Shown: positions 56,030 through 63,147 of the stretch, piece by piece | Layout: every line of letters begins with the position of its first letter | Numbering within the stretch: the first letter of the stretch is position 1 | Assembly (NCBI RefSeq): GCF_030157465.1 | Contig: NZ_JAOAUU010000003.1 | Location: forward strand, 1 to 63,147 | Origin: Zoogloea sp. | GTDB taxonomy: Bacteria; Pseudomonadota; Gammaproteobacteria; Burkholderiales; Rhodocyclaceae | Reading direction: 5' to 3' | Length of the DNA stretch: 63,147 nucleotides | Position numbers and translations under genes: made by a program | Notes under the pieces: model-generated | The model's database searches: none | Seen by the model: only the letters and a program-made list of their open reading frames with translations | Told to the model about the DNA's origin: nothing

Positions 56030-58723
56030 ATGTCCGAACAGCCCACCGCCCTGCCCCAAGCCATTCTTGACGCCCTCGCCTGCTCGCGCTTTCTGCGCCG
56101 CCAGCTCGACAGCCGCAGCTGGCTCGCCGCGCGCCTCGCTTTGAGCATCGACGCGCCGCTCGACGCCACGGCGCTGCGGGATTTCCTGCGCGACGAGAAG
56201 ATCGACGACAACAGCCTCAAGCCGGTGCTGCGCAAGCTGCGGGCGTGGGTCATCTGCCACGTACTGGTGCGCGACATTGCCCGCCTGGCCGATCTGAGCG
56301 AAGTCACCGAGACGATGACGCTGCTGGCCGACATCGCCGTCGAAACCGCCCACGACATCCTGCGCCAGCAGCTCGTGACCCGCCACGGCGTGCCCGTGTC
56401 GGCCGACGGCCGCGAGCAGGAATTCGTGATCATCGGCATGGGCAAGCTCGGCGGCCGCGAACTCAACGTGTCGTCCGACATCGACCTGATTTTTGTTTAC
56501 CCCGAGGATGGCAGCACCGCCGGCCCGCGGGTCATCGACAACTTCGAGTTCTTCACCAAGCTCGGCAAGGGCCTGATCCAGGCCCTCAACGACATCACCG
56601 GCGACGGCCAGGTGTTTCGGGTCGACATGCGCCTGCGCCCCAACGGCGATTCCGGCCCGCTGGTGGCCAGCTTCGACATGCTCGAAAACTACTTCATCAC
56701 CCAGGGCCGCGAATGGGAACGCTACGCCTGGATCAAGGCCCGCGTGATGACCGGCATCCGCGGCGCCGAACTGACCGCCATCGCCCGCCCCTTCATTTTC
56801 CGCAAGTACCTCGATTTTGGTGCCATCAACGCCATGCGCGACCTGCACGCCCAGATCCGGCGCGAAGTGGCCCGCAAGGACATGGCCAACAACGTCAAGC
56901 TCGGCCCGGGCGGCATCCGCGAAATCGAATTCCTGGCCCAGGTTTTCCAGCTCATCCGCGGCGGCCGCGACACCACGCTGCAGATCAAGCCCACCCTCAA
57001 GGTGCTGGCCCGCCTCGCCGAGCGCGCCATCATCACCCCCGAGGCCGAGCGCGAACTGAGCGTTGCCTACGACTTCCTGCGCCGGGTCGAACACCGCCTG
57101 CAATACCTCGACGACGCCCAGACCCACAACCTGCCAGGCAATGAAGCCGACCAGCTGACCATCGCCCGCTCGATGGGCTTTGCCTCCTACGAGGCCCTGC
57201 TGGTCGAACTCGACGACCACCGGGAAGCCGTCGGGCGGCATTTCAACGGCGTGTTCGGCGACCCCACCGAAGCCGGCCACAACCTGGACACCCTGTGGAC
57301 CACGGCCTGCGACGAAGCCCGCAGCCGCGAGGAATTCCAGCGCCTCGGCTACCCCGATCCGGCCGTCGCCGCCCGCCGGCTGTCGGCCGTGCGCACCGGC
57401 GCCCGCTACCAGCAGATGCCGCCGTCCATCAAGATGCGCTTTGATCCGCTGATCCCGCGGGTCATCGAAGCCGCCGCCGAAACCCCGGACCCCAACGCCA
57501 CCTTCGAGCGCCTGCTCGACCTGCTCGACGCGATCAGCCGGCGCGGCTCCTACCTCGCGCTGCTGCAGCAATACCCGCAAACCGTGCACAAGGTGGCCGA
57601 ACTGGTCAGCGCCTCGTCGTGGGCCGCCCAGTTCCTCAACCGCCATCCCATCCTGCTCGACGAAGCGCTTGATCCGCGCATGCTCGAGGAAGAAATCGAC
57701 CTCGCCGCCTTCCGGGCCGACCTCGCCCGCCAGCTCGACGAAATCGAGCCCGACATGGAACGCCAGATGGACCTGATGCGCGAGCAGCACCACGCCCAGG
57801 TTTTCCGCCTGCTCACCAAGGACATCGCCGGCAAGCTCACCGTCGAGCGCCACGCCGACTTTCTCTCCGCGCTGGCCGACATCATTCTCGATCTCACCGT
57901 CACCATGTGCTGGCGCAAGATCAAGACCCGCCACCGGGACGAACCGCGCTTTGCCGTGCTGGCCTACGGCAAGCTCGGCGGCAAGGAGCTCGGCTACGCC
58001 TCCGACCTCGACATGGTCTTCGTCCATGACGACGACGCCCCCGAAGCCGCCGAGATCTACACCCGCCTCGGCCAGCGCACCAACACCTGGCTGTCGATGC
58101 AGACGCCCGCCGGTCAGCTCTTCGAAACCGACCTGCGCCTGCGCCCCAACGGCGACTCGGGCCTGATGGTGGTGTCGCTCGACGCCTTCCGCCAGTACCA
58201 GCTCGAAAACGCCTGGGTGTGGGAGCACCAGGCCCTGACCCGCGCCCGCTTTGCCGCCGGAGACCGGGAGATCGGCCGCAAGTTCGAGGAAATCCGCATC
58301 GAAGTGCTGCGCCAGCCCCGCGACCTCGCCACGCTACGCGACGAAGTGCTGGCCATGCGCCAGCGCATGGTCGATGCCCACCCCAACAAAACCGCGCTGT
58401 TCGATCTCAAGCACGATCGCGGCGGCCTGATCGACGTGGAATTCATCGTCCAGTACCTCGTTCTCGGCCATTCCTGCGAGCACGCCAGCCTGACCGGCAA
58501 CCTGGGCAACATCGCGCTCCTGAAGATGGCCGGCGAACTGGGCCTGATTCCCGTCGACCAGGCCACGGCCGTGGCCGACACCTACCGCGAATACCGTCGC
58601 CTGCAGCATGGCCTGCGCCTCAACAACCAGGCCTCGCGGGTCGATCCCGAGCAGGTCACCGGAATGGCGGCCGGCGTTCGCGGCCTGTGGAGCTGCGTCT
58701 TCGGCGACACACTGCCCAACTGA
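56030..58723 (+). CDS. glnE: Bifunctional glutamine synthetase adenylyltransferase/adenylyl-removing enzyme
   Basis: It controls glutamine synthetase by adding or removing AMP. The 897-residue protein shows two nucleotidyltransferase halves. The N-terminal, deadenylylating half has [20 protein letters not shown] (near residue 146), and the C-terminal, adenylylating half has [20 protein letters not shown] (near residue 645). The two conserved G-x-G...D-x-D cores and the middle regulatory region are complete. It is a nitrogen-status gene, thematically close to the glutamate block, though separately located. It stands alone as a single-gene unit. Confidence 0.95.
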   Translation: MSEQPTALPQAILDALACSRFLRRQLDSRSWLAARLALSIDAPLDATALRDFLRDEKIDDNSLKPVLRKLRAWVICHVLVRDIARLADLSEVTETMTLLADIAVETAHDILRQQLVTRHGVPVSADGREQEFVIIGMGKLGGRELNVSSDIDLIFVYPEDGSTAGPRVIDNFEFFTKLGKGLIQALNDITGDGQVFRVDMRLRPNGDSGPLVASFDMLENYFITQGREWERYAWIKARVMTGIRGAELTAIARPFIFRKYLDFGAINAMRDLHAQIRREVARKDMANNVKLGPGGIREIEFLAQVFQLIRGGRDTTLQIKPTLKVLARLAERAIITPEAERELSVAYDFLRRVEHRLQYLDDAQTHNLPGNEADQLTIARSMGFASYEALLVELDDHREAVGRHFNGVFGDPTEAGHNLDTLWTTACDEARSREEFQRLGYPDPAVAARRLSAVRTGARYQQMPPSIKMRFDPLIPRVIEAAAETPDPNATFERLLDLLDAISRRGSYLALLQQYPQTVHKVAELVSASSWAAQFLNRHPILLDEALDPRMLEEEIDLAAFRADLARQLDEIEPDMERQMDLMREQHHAQVFRLLTKDIAGKLTVERHADFLSALADIILDLTVTMCWRKIKTRHRDEPRFAVLAYGKLGGKELGYASDLDMVFVHDDDAPEAAEIYTRLGQRTNTWLSMQTPAGQLFETDLRLRPNGDSGLMVVSLDAFRQYQLENAWVWEHQALTRARFAAGDREIGRKFEEIRIEVLRQPRDLATLRDEVLAMRQRMVDAHPNKTALFDLKHDRGGLIDVEFIVQYLVLGHSCEHASLTGNLGNIALLKMAGELGLIPVDQATAVADTYREYRRLQHGLRLNNQASRVDPEQVTGMAAGVRGLWSCVFGDTLPN

Positions 58724-58815
58724 ACAACGGGTTACGCTTGCCGCAGCGCCGGATTCCGGGGCTGCGGCAAAATCCCACCCGGCCCAGAAAGTCAACACAA
58801 ACCCGGCCAAACCCG

Positions 58816-58821
58816 TACAAT
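58816..58821 (+). promoter_or_regulatory. Possible -10 element of the helicase gene
   Basis: TACAAT with a TCAACA-like -35 about 18 bases upstream (58792-58797). An inverted repeat GTACGC-N10-GCGTAC (58831-58852) starts 9 bases downstream, so the long 5' leader (about 140 bases) is structured, as in some cold-induced helicase genes. Confidence 0.45.
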
Positions 58822-58965
58822 CCGGCCACCGTACGCCTGCCAATCAGCGTACCGGCCCTCTATTATCTTTCGTTCGATCCTCAGCGATCCCGAAAACCTG
58901 TTGCGTCCGCCCCGATTGGTGTCGCTTCTCTGAAGCGGTCAGGCCGTCGCAGGAGCAAAAAACCC

Positions 58966-60747
58966 ATGACTCAAGCCCAATCCGCTGCTCCGGCAGCGGT
59001 TGCAATCGGCTTTGCCGACCTCGCGCTCTGCGCCCCCATCCAGCAGGCGATTGCCGAAACCGGCTACACCACGCCCACCCCGATCCAGGCCCAGGCCATT
59101 CCGCTGGTTCTCGCCGGCGGCGACCTGCTCGCCGCAGCCCAGACCGGCACCGGCAAGACCGCCGGCTTCACGCTGCCGATCCTGCACATCCTCGCCGAGG
59201 AACACGCCCACAACCAGAAGGCAGGCCGCCCGCGCTGCCTGATCCTCACCCCGACGCGCGAACTCGCCGCCCAGGTTGAAGAATCGGTGCAAACCTACGG
59301 CAAGCACCTGCCGCTCACCTCGATGGTGATGTTTGGTGGCGTTGCCATCAACCCGCAGATCGCCAAGCTGAAGAAGCGCGTGGACATCCTCGTCGCCACC
59401 CCCGGCCGCCTGCTCGATCACTGCAACCAGAAGACCATCGACCTCTCCGGCGTGGAAATCCTGGTGCTGGACGAAGCCGACCGCATGCTCGACATGGGCT
59501 TCATCCGCGACATCAAGAAAATCCTCGCGATGCTCCCCAAGAAGCGCCAGAACCTGCTGTTCTCGGCCACCTTCTCGGACGAGATCAAGACCCTCGCCGA
59601 CGGCCTGCTGCATCAGCCCGGTTTCGTCGAAGTGGCCCGTCGCAACACCGCCTCCGAGCTGGTCACCCAGTCGGTGCACCTGTGCCCGCAGAAGGTCAAG
59701 CGCGAACTGCTCGCCTTCCTGATCAAGAAGCACCAGTGGTTCCAGGTGCTGGTGTTCACCCGCACCAAGCACGGTGCCAACAAGCTGGCCGAATACCTGG
59801 GCAAGCACGACATCCCGTCGGCCGCCATCCACGGCAACAAGAGCCAGTCGGCCCGCACCCGCGCGCTGGCCGACTTCAAAGACGCCAAGCTGCAGGTGCT
59901 GGTGGCCACCGACATCGCTGCCCGCGGCCTCGACATCGACCAGCTTCCGCAGGTGGTCAACTTCGAGCTGCCCAACGTCTCCGAAGACTACGTGCACCGC
60001 ATCGGCCGCACCGGCCGCGCCGGCTCCAGCGGCGCCGCCGTGTCGCTGGTCGACCGCGACGAGCTGCCGCTGCTCAAGGACATCGAGCGCCTCATGAAGC
60101 GCCTGATCGACAAGGTCGAAGTCCCCGATTTCGTGCCCTCCGCCGCCCCGCCGGAATCCGACGAGCGCCCGCCCCGCGAACCCCGCGGCGCCCACAACGG
60201 CCAGCGCGGCAACCGCGATCGCCAGGGTCAGGGCCAGAAGCAGGGCCAAAGTGATGGCCAGCGCCAGGACAAGCCGCGCAGCCCCGGCCAGGGCGCTGCA
60301 CAGGGTCAGGCCCAGAGCCCGGCCAGGACCGCCCAGGGCCCGAAGCCCGAACAGGCCCGTCGCCAGGGCCCGTCCGGCCCCCGCCAAGGCCAGGGTTCGA
60401 GCCAGGGCCAGGGTGCTGGCCAGGCCCGCAGCCAGGGTCAGGGTCAAGGTCAGCGCCCCCCGCGTGCCGCGGGCAGCGCCCAGGGCAAGGACGACGATTT
60501 CGGCAACAAGGTGGATTACCAGCCCCGTGCCCGCGGCAATTACCGTGACCCGGAAGCCAACATGGGCGGTCATCGCCACGGCAACGGCAGCCAGGGCGGC
60601 AACCCCAACCGCGGCACCCCTGCCGCGCTGGACGATGCCCGTCGCCCGGCCGTCACTTTGACCGGCCGCCGGCCCGGCGACATCAAGCCGGCCGCCCTCT
60701 TCGGGCCCCGCGGTGGCGGCAATGGCGGTAACGGCGGAAATCGTTAA
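58966..60747 (+). CDS. rhlE: DEAD-box RNA helicase, RhlE-like, with glutamine/glycine-rich tail
   Basis: An ATP-dependent RNA helicase of 593 residues. The core carries the Q motif [12 protein letters not shown], Walker [13 protein letters not shown] in [13 protein letters not shown] in [11 protein letters not shown], and [10 protein letters not shown]. The last 160 residues are a low-complexity tail rich in Gln, Gly, Arg and Pro (repeated GQ/QG units, for example QGQGQKQGQ), typical of RNA-binding extensions in RhlE proteins. The start at 58966 follows AGGAG. A long structured leader precedes it, and a clear terminator follows. Confidence 0.92.
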   Translation: MTQAQSAAPAAVAIGFADLALCAPIQQAIAETGYTTPTPIQAQAIPLVLAGGDLLAAAQTGTGKTAGFTLPILHILAEEHAHNQKAGRPRCLILTPTRELAAQVEESVQTYGKHLPLTSMVMFGGVAINPQIAKLKKRVDILVATPGRLLDHCNQKTIDLSGVEILVLDEADRMLDMGFIRDIKKILAMLPKKRQNLLFSATFSDEIKTLADGLLHQPGFVEVARRNTASELVTQSVHLCPQKVKRELLAFLIKKHQWFQVLVFTRTKHGANKLAEYLGKHDIPSAAIHGNKSQSARTRALADFKDAKLQVLVATDIAARGLDIDQLPQVVNFELPNVSEDYVHRIGRTGRAGSSGAAVSLVDRDELPLLKDIERLMKRLIDKVEVPDFVPSAAPPESDERPPREPRGAHNGQRGNRDRQGQGQKQGQSDGQRQDKPRSPGQGAAQGQAQSPARTAQGPKPEQARRQGPSGPRQGQGSSQGQGAGQARSQGQGQGQRPPRAAGSAQGKDDDFGNKVDYQPRARGNYRDPEANMGGHRHGNGSQGGNPNRGTPAALDDARRPAVTLTGRRPGDIKPAALFGPRGGGNGGNGGNR

Positions 60748-60793
60748 GCCACAAGCCTGACAGGCGCCCCTTGCTGGGCGCATCAGCTGCCTG

Positions 60794-60821
60794 AAACGCC
60801 CTGGCTCTGCCGGGGCGTTTT
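60794..60821 (+). terminator. Rho-independent terminator after the helicase gene
   Basis: The arms AAACGCCC (60794-60801) and GGGCGTTT (60813-60820) form an 8-base stem with an 11-base loop, ending in a TTTT run. It lies 47 bases after the helicase stop and before ftsH. Confidence 0.85.
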
Positions 60822-60968
60822 GTCGTTCACACAGCCGCACACAGCACGGCTGCGCCCGCAGCGCCGGGCGCGGCAAAAAGCCAGAATTCCGATTTATCCG
60901 CAGCGCTGGCGCTTGAACCCGCCGCTTCCGGCCCCATGTAAGCGGCGTTAGCCTAATTGCCCCGCCCA

Positions 60969-62789
60969 ATGGAAAAGAAAACGCAGTTCAGCCTCTGGTA
61001 TCTCGTCTTCGCGCTGTTTGCGATCTTCACGCTTCACGACCTCTGGACCCAGATTCGCAGCGTCGAGCCGCTGCCCTACAGCGAGTTCCAGCGCATGGTG
61101 AAGGCCGGCGAGATCAGCGAAATCTCGATCACCGACAACAGCATCCAGGGCACCCTCAAGAAGCCCCTGGAAGACGGCCGCCAGAAGTTCGTCACCACCC
61201 GGGTCGACCCGGCGCTGGCGAAGGATCTCTCCCAGTACGACGTGAAATTTACCGGAATCGTCGAAAACACCTTTTTCAGGGATCTTCTCGGGTGGGTGCT
61301 GCCGGCGGTGATTTTCGTCGGCATCTGGATGTTCGCCATCAAGAAGTTCGGCGGCAAGCAGGGGCTCGGCGGCGGTTTCATGAACCTCGGCAAGAGCAAG
61401 GCCAAGGTCTATGTGGAATCCAACACCGGCGTCACCTTCGATGACGTGGCCGGCGTGGATGAAGCCAAGGACGAGCTGAAGGAAGTCGTCGGCTTTCTGA
61501 AGGATCCGAAATCCCACGGCCGCCTTGGCGGACGCCTGCCCAAGGGCGTGCTGCTGGTCGGCCCGCCGGGTACCGGCAAAACCCTGCTCGCCAAGGCCGT
61601 GGCCGGCGAGGCCGGGGTGCCCTTTTTCTCGATTTCCGGCTCCGAGTTCGTCGAGATGTTCGTCGGCGTGGGCGCGGCCCGCGTGCGCGATCTCTTCGAG
61701 CAGGCCCGCGCCAAGGCCCCGGCGATCATCTTCATCGACGAACTCGACGCCGTGGGTCGCGCCCGCGGTGCCTTTGGCGGCATGGGCGGCCATGACGAAA
61801 AGGAGCAGACCCTCAATCAGCTGCTGGTCGAACTCGACGGTTTCGATTCATCCTCCGGGCTCGTGCTGCTGGCCGCCAGCAACCGCCCCGAAGTGCTCGA
61901 CCCGGCCCTGCTGCGCGCCGGCCGCTTCGACCGCCAGGTGCTGGTCGACCGCCCCGACAAAAAAGGCCGCATCGCCATTCTCGATGTGCACATGAAGAAG
62001 ATCAGCCTCGCCCCGGACACCAGCTCGGAAAAGGTTGCCGCACTCACGCCGGGCTTCTCGGGCGCCGATCTGGCCAACCTGTGCAACGAGGCGGCGCTGG
62101 TCGCCACCCGGCGCAACGGCGAATCGGTGACGGTGGAAGATTTCACTGTGGCGATCGAGCGCATCGTCGCCGGCCTCGAGAAGAAGAACCGGGTGCTCAA
62201 CGAACACGAGCGCACCGTCGTCGCCCACCACGAAATGGGCCACGCGCTGGTCGCAATGGGCCTGCCCGGCACCGATCCGGTGCACAAGATCAGCATCATC
62301 CCGCGGGGCGTCGGTGCGCTGGGCTACACCATCCAGCGCCCCACCGAAGACCGCTTCCTGATGACCCGCGCCGAACTTGAAAACAAGATGGCCGTGCTGC
62401 TCGGCGGGCGCGCCGCCGAACTGCTGATATTCGGCGAAGTGTCTACCGGCGCCTCCGACGACCTGCAGAAAGTCACCTCCATCGCCCGCTCCATCGTGAT
62501 GCGCTTCGGCATGGACGCGCATCTGGGCAATGTGGCCTATGAAAGCGACCGGACCAACTTTCTCGGCCAGAACTCGGCCCCGCCCCAGGAGCGCAACTAT
62601 TCCGAAGAAACCGCCCGGGAGATCGACTGCGCCGTGCGGGAGATCGTCGCCACGGCCTTCAGGCGCAGCTCGGCAATTCTCACCGAGCGCAAGGCGCTCC
62701 TCGAAGAAACCGCCCGTGACCTGCTGGCCCGCGAAACCCTCGACGAAGCCGACCTCAAGGCCATCCACGCCCGCATCACGGAAGCCTGA
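60969..62789 (+). CDS. FtsH-family ATP-dependent membrane metalloprotease
   Basis: A 606-residue AAA+ protease anchored by two spans ([18 protein letters not shown] and [19 protein letters not shown]). It degrades membrane and regulatory proteins. Walker A is GPPGTGKT, Walker B is [11 protein letters not shown], the second-region-of-homology residues are in [18 protein letters not shown], and the zinc site is [13 protein letters not shown] start it at ATG 60969; a TTG start four codons earlier is possible. The standard FtsH sits next to rrmJ in most proteobacteria, so this copy away from such a neighbour is probably a second paralogue. Confidence 0.93.
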   Translation: MEKKTQFSLWYLVFALFAIFTLHDLWTQIRSVEPLPYSEFQRMVKAGEISEISITDNSIQGTLKKPLEDGRQKFVTTRVDPALAKDLSQYDVKFTGIVENTFFRDLLGWVLPAVIFVGIWMFAIKKFGGKQGLGGGFMNLGKSKAKVYVESNTGVTFDDVAGVDEAKDELKEVVGFLKDPKSHGRLGGRLPKGVLLVGPPGTGKTLLAKAVAGEAGVPFFSISGSEFVEMFVGVGAARVRDLFEQARAKAPAIIFIDELDAVGRARGAFGGMGGHDEKEQTLNQLLVELDGFDSSSGLVLLAASNRPEVLDPALLRAGRFDRQVLVDRPDKKGRIAILDVHMKKISLAPDTSSEKVAALTPGFSGADLANLCNEAALVATRRNGESVTVEDFTVAIERIVAGLEKKNRVLNEHERTVVAHHEMGHALVAMGLPGTDPVHKISIIPRGVGALGYTIQRPTEDRFLMTRAELENKMAVLLGGRAAELLIFGEVSTGASDDLQKVTSIARSIVMRFGMDAHLGNVAYESDRTNFLGQNSAPPQERNYSEETAREIDCAVREIVATAFRRSSAILTERKALLEETARDLLARETLDEADLKAIHARITEA

Positions 62790-62833
62790 ACAGGCGCCCG
62801 GAGTGCCGGGCTCAAAACCGGCGCGGCAGGGAC

Positions 62834-62839
62834 TACAAT
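62834..62839 (+). promoter_or_regulatory. Possible -10 element before gltI
   Basis: TACAAT stands 142 bases before the gltI start, in the 192-base gap after ftsH. No convincing -35 box is visible. It would place transcription start near 62846, just ahead of the long inverted repeat. Confidence 0.4.
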
Positions 62840-62851
62840 CCGCTGACGATC

Positions 62852-62895
62852 TGCGGCCGGTCATTTCAGGCGATGCCCTGGAGTGACCGGCCGCA
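62852..62895. promoter_or_regulatory. Long inverted repeat in the gltI leader
   Basis: TGCGGCCGGTCA (62852-62863) and TGACCGGCCGCA (62884-62895) are perfect 12-base complements around a 20-base loop. There is no U-tract, so it is either a structured leader or a regulator-binding site rather than a terminator. Confidence 0.5.
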
Positions 62896-62981
62896 AGCCC
62901 GACAATCCTGCCCTGCGGGTGGGACGCGTTATAAACCGTCAGCGTTATGAACCGTCGATTTTCGAGCTGGAGAAACCACCC

Positions 62982-63147
62982 ATGTCCCTCATCCGCAAGC
63001 CCGTTTTTGTCGCCATCGCGGCCACCCTGCTCGCCCAGCCCGTCCTGGCCCAGGAATCGCCGACCCTCAAGAAGATCAAGGACAGCGGCACCATCGCCCT
63101 CGGCCACCGGGAATCCTCCATCCCCTTCTCGTACTACGACGACAAGC
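62982..63147 (+). CDS. gltI: Glutamate/aspartate binding protein, 5' part of gltI, cut by window edge
   Basis: The gene start of the binding protein whose body opens the window. It begins ATG with a GGAG site (GCTGGAGAAACCACCC) and encodes MSLIRKPVFVAIA, then the same 127 bases that begin at position 1. If the ends join, the two pieces make one intact 298-residue gene. If they do not, this is a second copy whose first 127 shared bases are identical to the other. The signal peptide is complete here. Confidence 0.9.
   Translation, partial: MSLIRKPVFVAIAATLLAQPVLAQESPTLKKIKDSGTIALGHRESSIPFSYYDDK
63021..63147 (+). repeat. Terminal direct repeat, identical to bases 1-127
   Basis: The last 127 bases equal the first 127 bases with no difference. 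The length equals a common largest k-mer of de Bruijn assemblers, which leave exactly one k-mer of overlap on circular paths. It lies inside gltI, and the joined sequence is in frame. Confidence 0.95.

Noticed and set aside
60220-60480. CAGGGCCAGGGT-like repeats, considered as a minisatellite or CRISPR
   Set aside because: They are the coding sequence of the Gln/Gly-rich tail of the helicase, with no regular spacer structure.
62790-62981. A -24/-12 sigma-54 promoter for gltI
   Set aside because: No GG-N10-GC pattern with a TGGC/TTGC context was found in the gap, despite the sigma-54 regulator in the cluster.

Overview
The window is GC-rich DNA (mostly about two-thirds G+C by eye). Its gene order and protein families point to a betaproteobacterium, most likely in or near the Rhodocyclales. 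The supporting blocks are rsmI next to yraN, a gmhA/diaA-type isomerase and a BON lipoprotein; yhdP followed by a nitrilase and tldD; and glnE, gluQ, aroG and kup. Bases 1-127 are identical to bases 63021-63147, and the join would restore one intact gltI gene. The contig is therefore either circularised by the assembler or ends in a repeat. No replication, transfer or phage gene was seen.

Layout. (1) 1-10354 is an acidic amino-acid module: gltI (split across the contig ends), periplasmic asparaginase, gltJKL, glutamate dehydrogenase, a DctB/AauS-like kinase, an AauR-like sigma-54 regulator and an orphan Liv-type binding protein. Two REP doublets (REPINs) lie in its intergenic gaps. (2) 10430-24791 is an eleven-gene, tightly coupled, lower-GC island on the minus strand. 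It holds a complete Liv-type ABC importer with a fused double ATPase, a methyltransferase fused to a histidine-kinase-like module, two receiver-like proteins, a helical protein, a second methyltransferase, a receiver-AAA+ protein that lacks the sigma-54 contact loop and any DNA-binding domain, and a membrane protein whose C-terminus resembles a two-helix channel pore. A YefM/YoeB-type toxin-antitoxin pair sits just outside it. This island is my candidate for the undescribed system. (3) 25690-34881 is core chromosome: rsmI, yraN, a HIRAN protein, gmhA and a BON lipoprotein; then a Csp-like copper protein, an HPt protein, a Ser/Thr kinase with a degenerate cyclase domain, a c-heme HAMP sensor and kup. 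(4) 35250-43973 is a ten-gene operon that includes a cyclopropane-synthase-like enzyme, a flavin oxidase, DUF1365 and a glutathione peroxidase. It is transcribed away from a CarH/LitR-type B12 photoreceptor, and two copies of the palindrome TTGTCCWGGACAA flank the shared promoter region. (5) 43964-62789 carries gluQ, a diguanylate cyclase, aroG, a lipoprotein, a double PilJ-domain protein, tldD, a nitrilase, yhdP, glnE, a RhlE-type helicase and an FtsH paralogue.

How the parts may work together. The first block is a coherent glutamate/aspartate/asparagine uptake and catabolism unit with its own two-component control. The light operon probably remodels membrane lipids and handles peroxide when light inactivates the B12 repressor. 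In the island, tight coupling of an importer, a methyltransferase-kinase, receiver proteins, an AAA+ switch and a pore-like protein suggests that sensing of a small molecule drives a phosphorelay-like circuit ending at the membrane, for signalling or defence. That reading is inference. The domain calls come from motifs read by eye.
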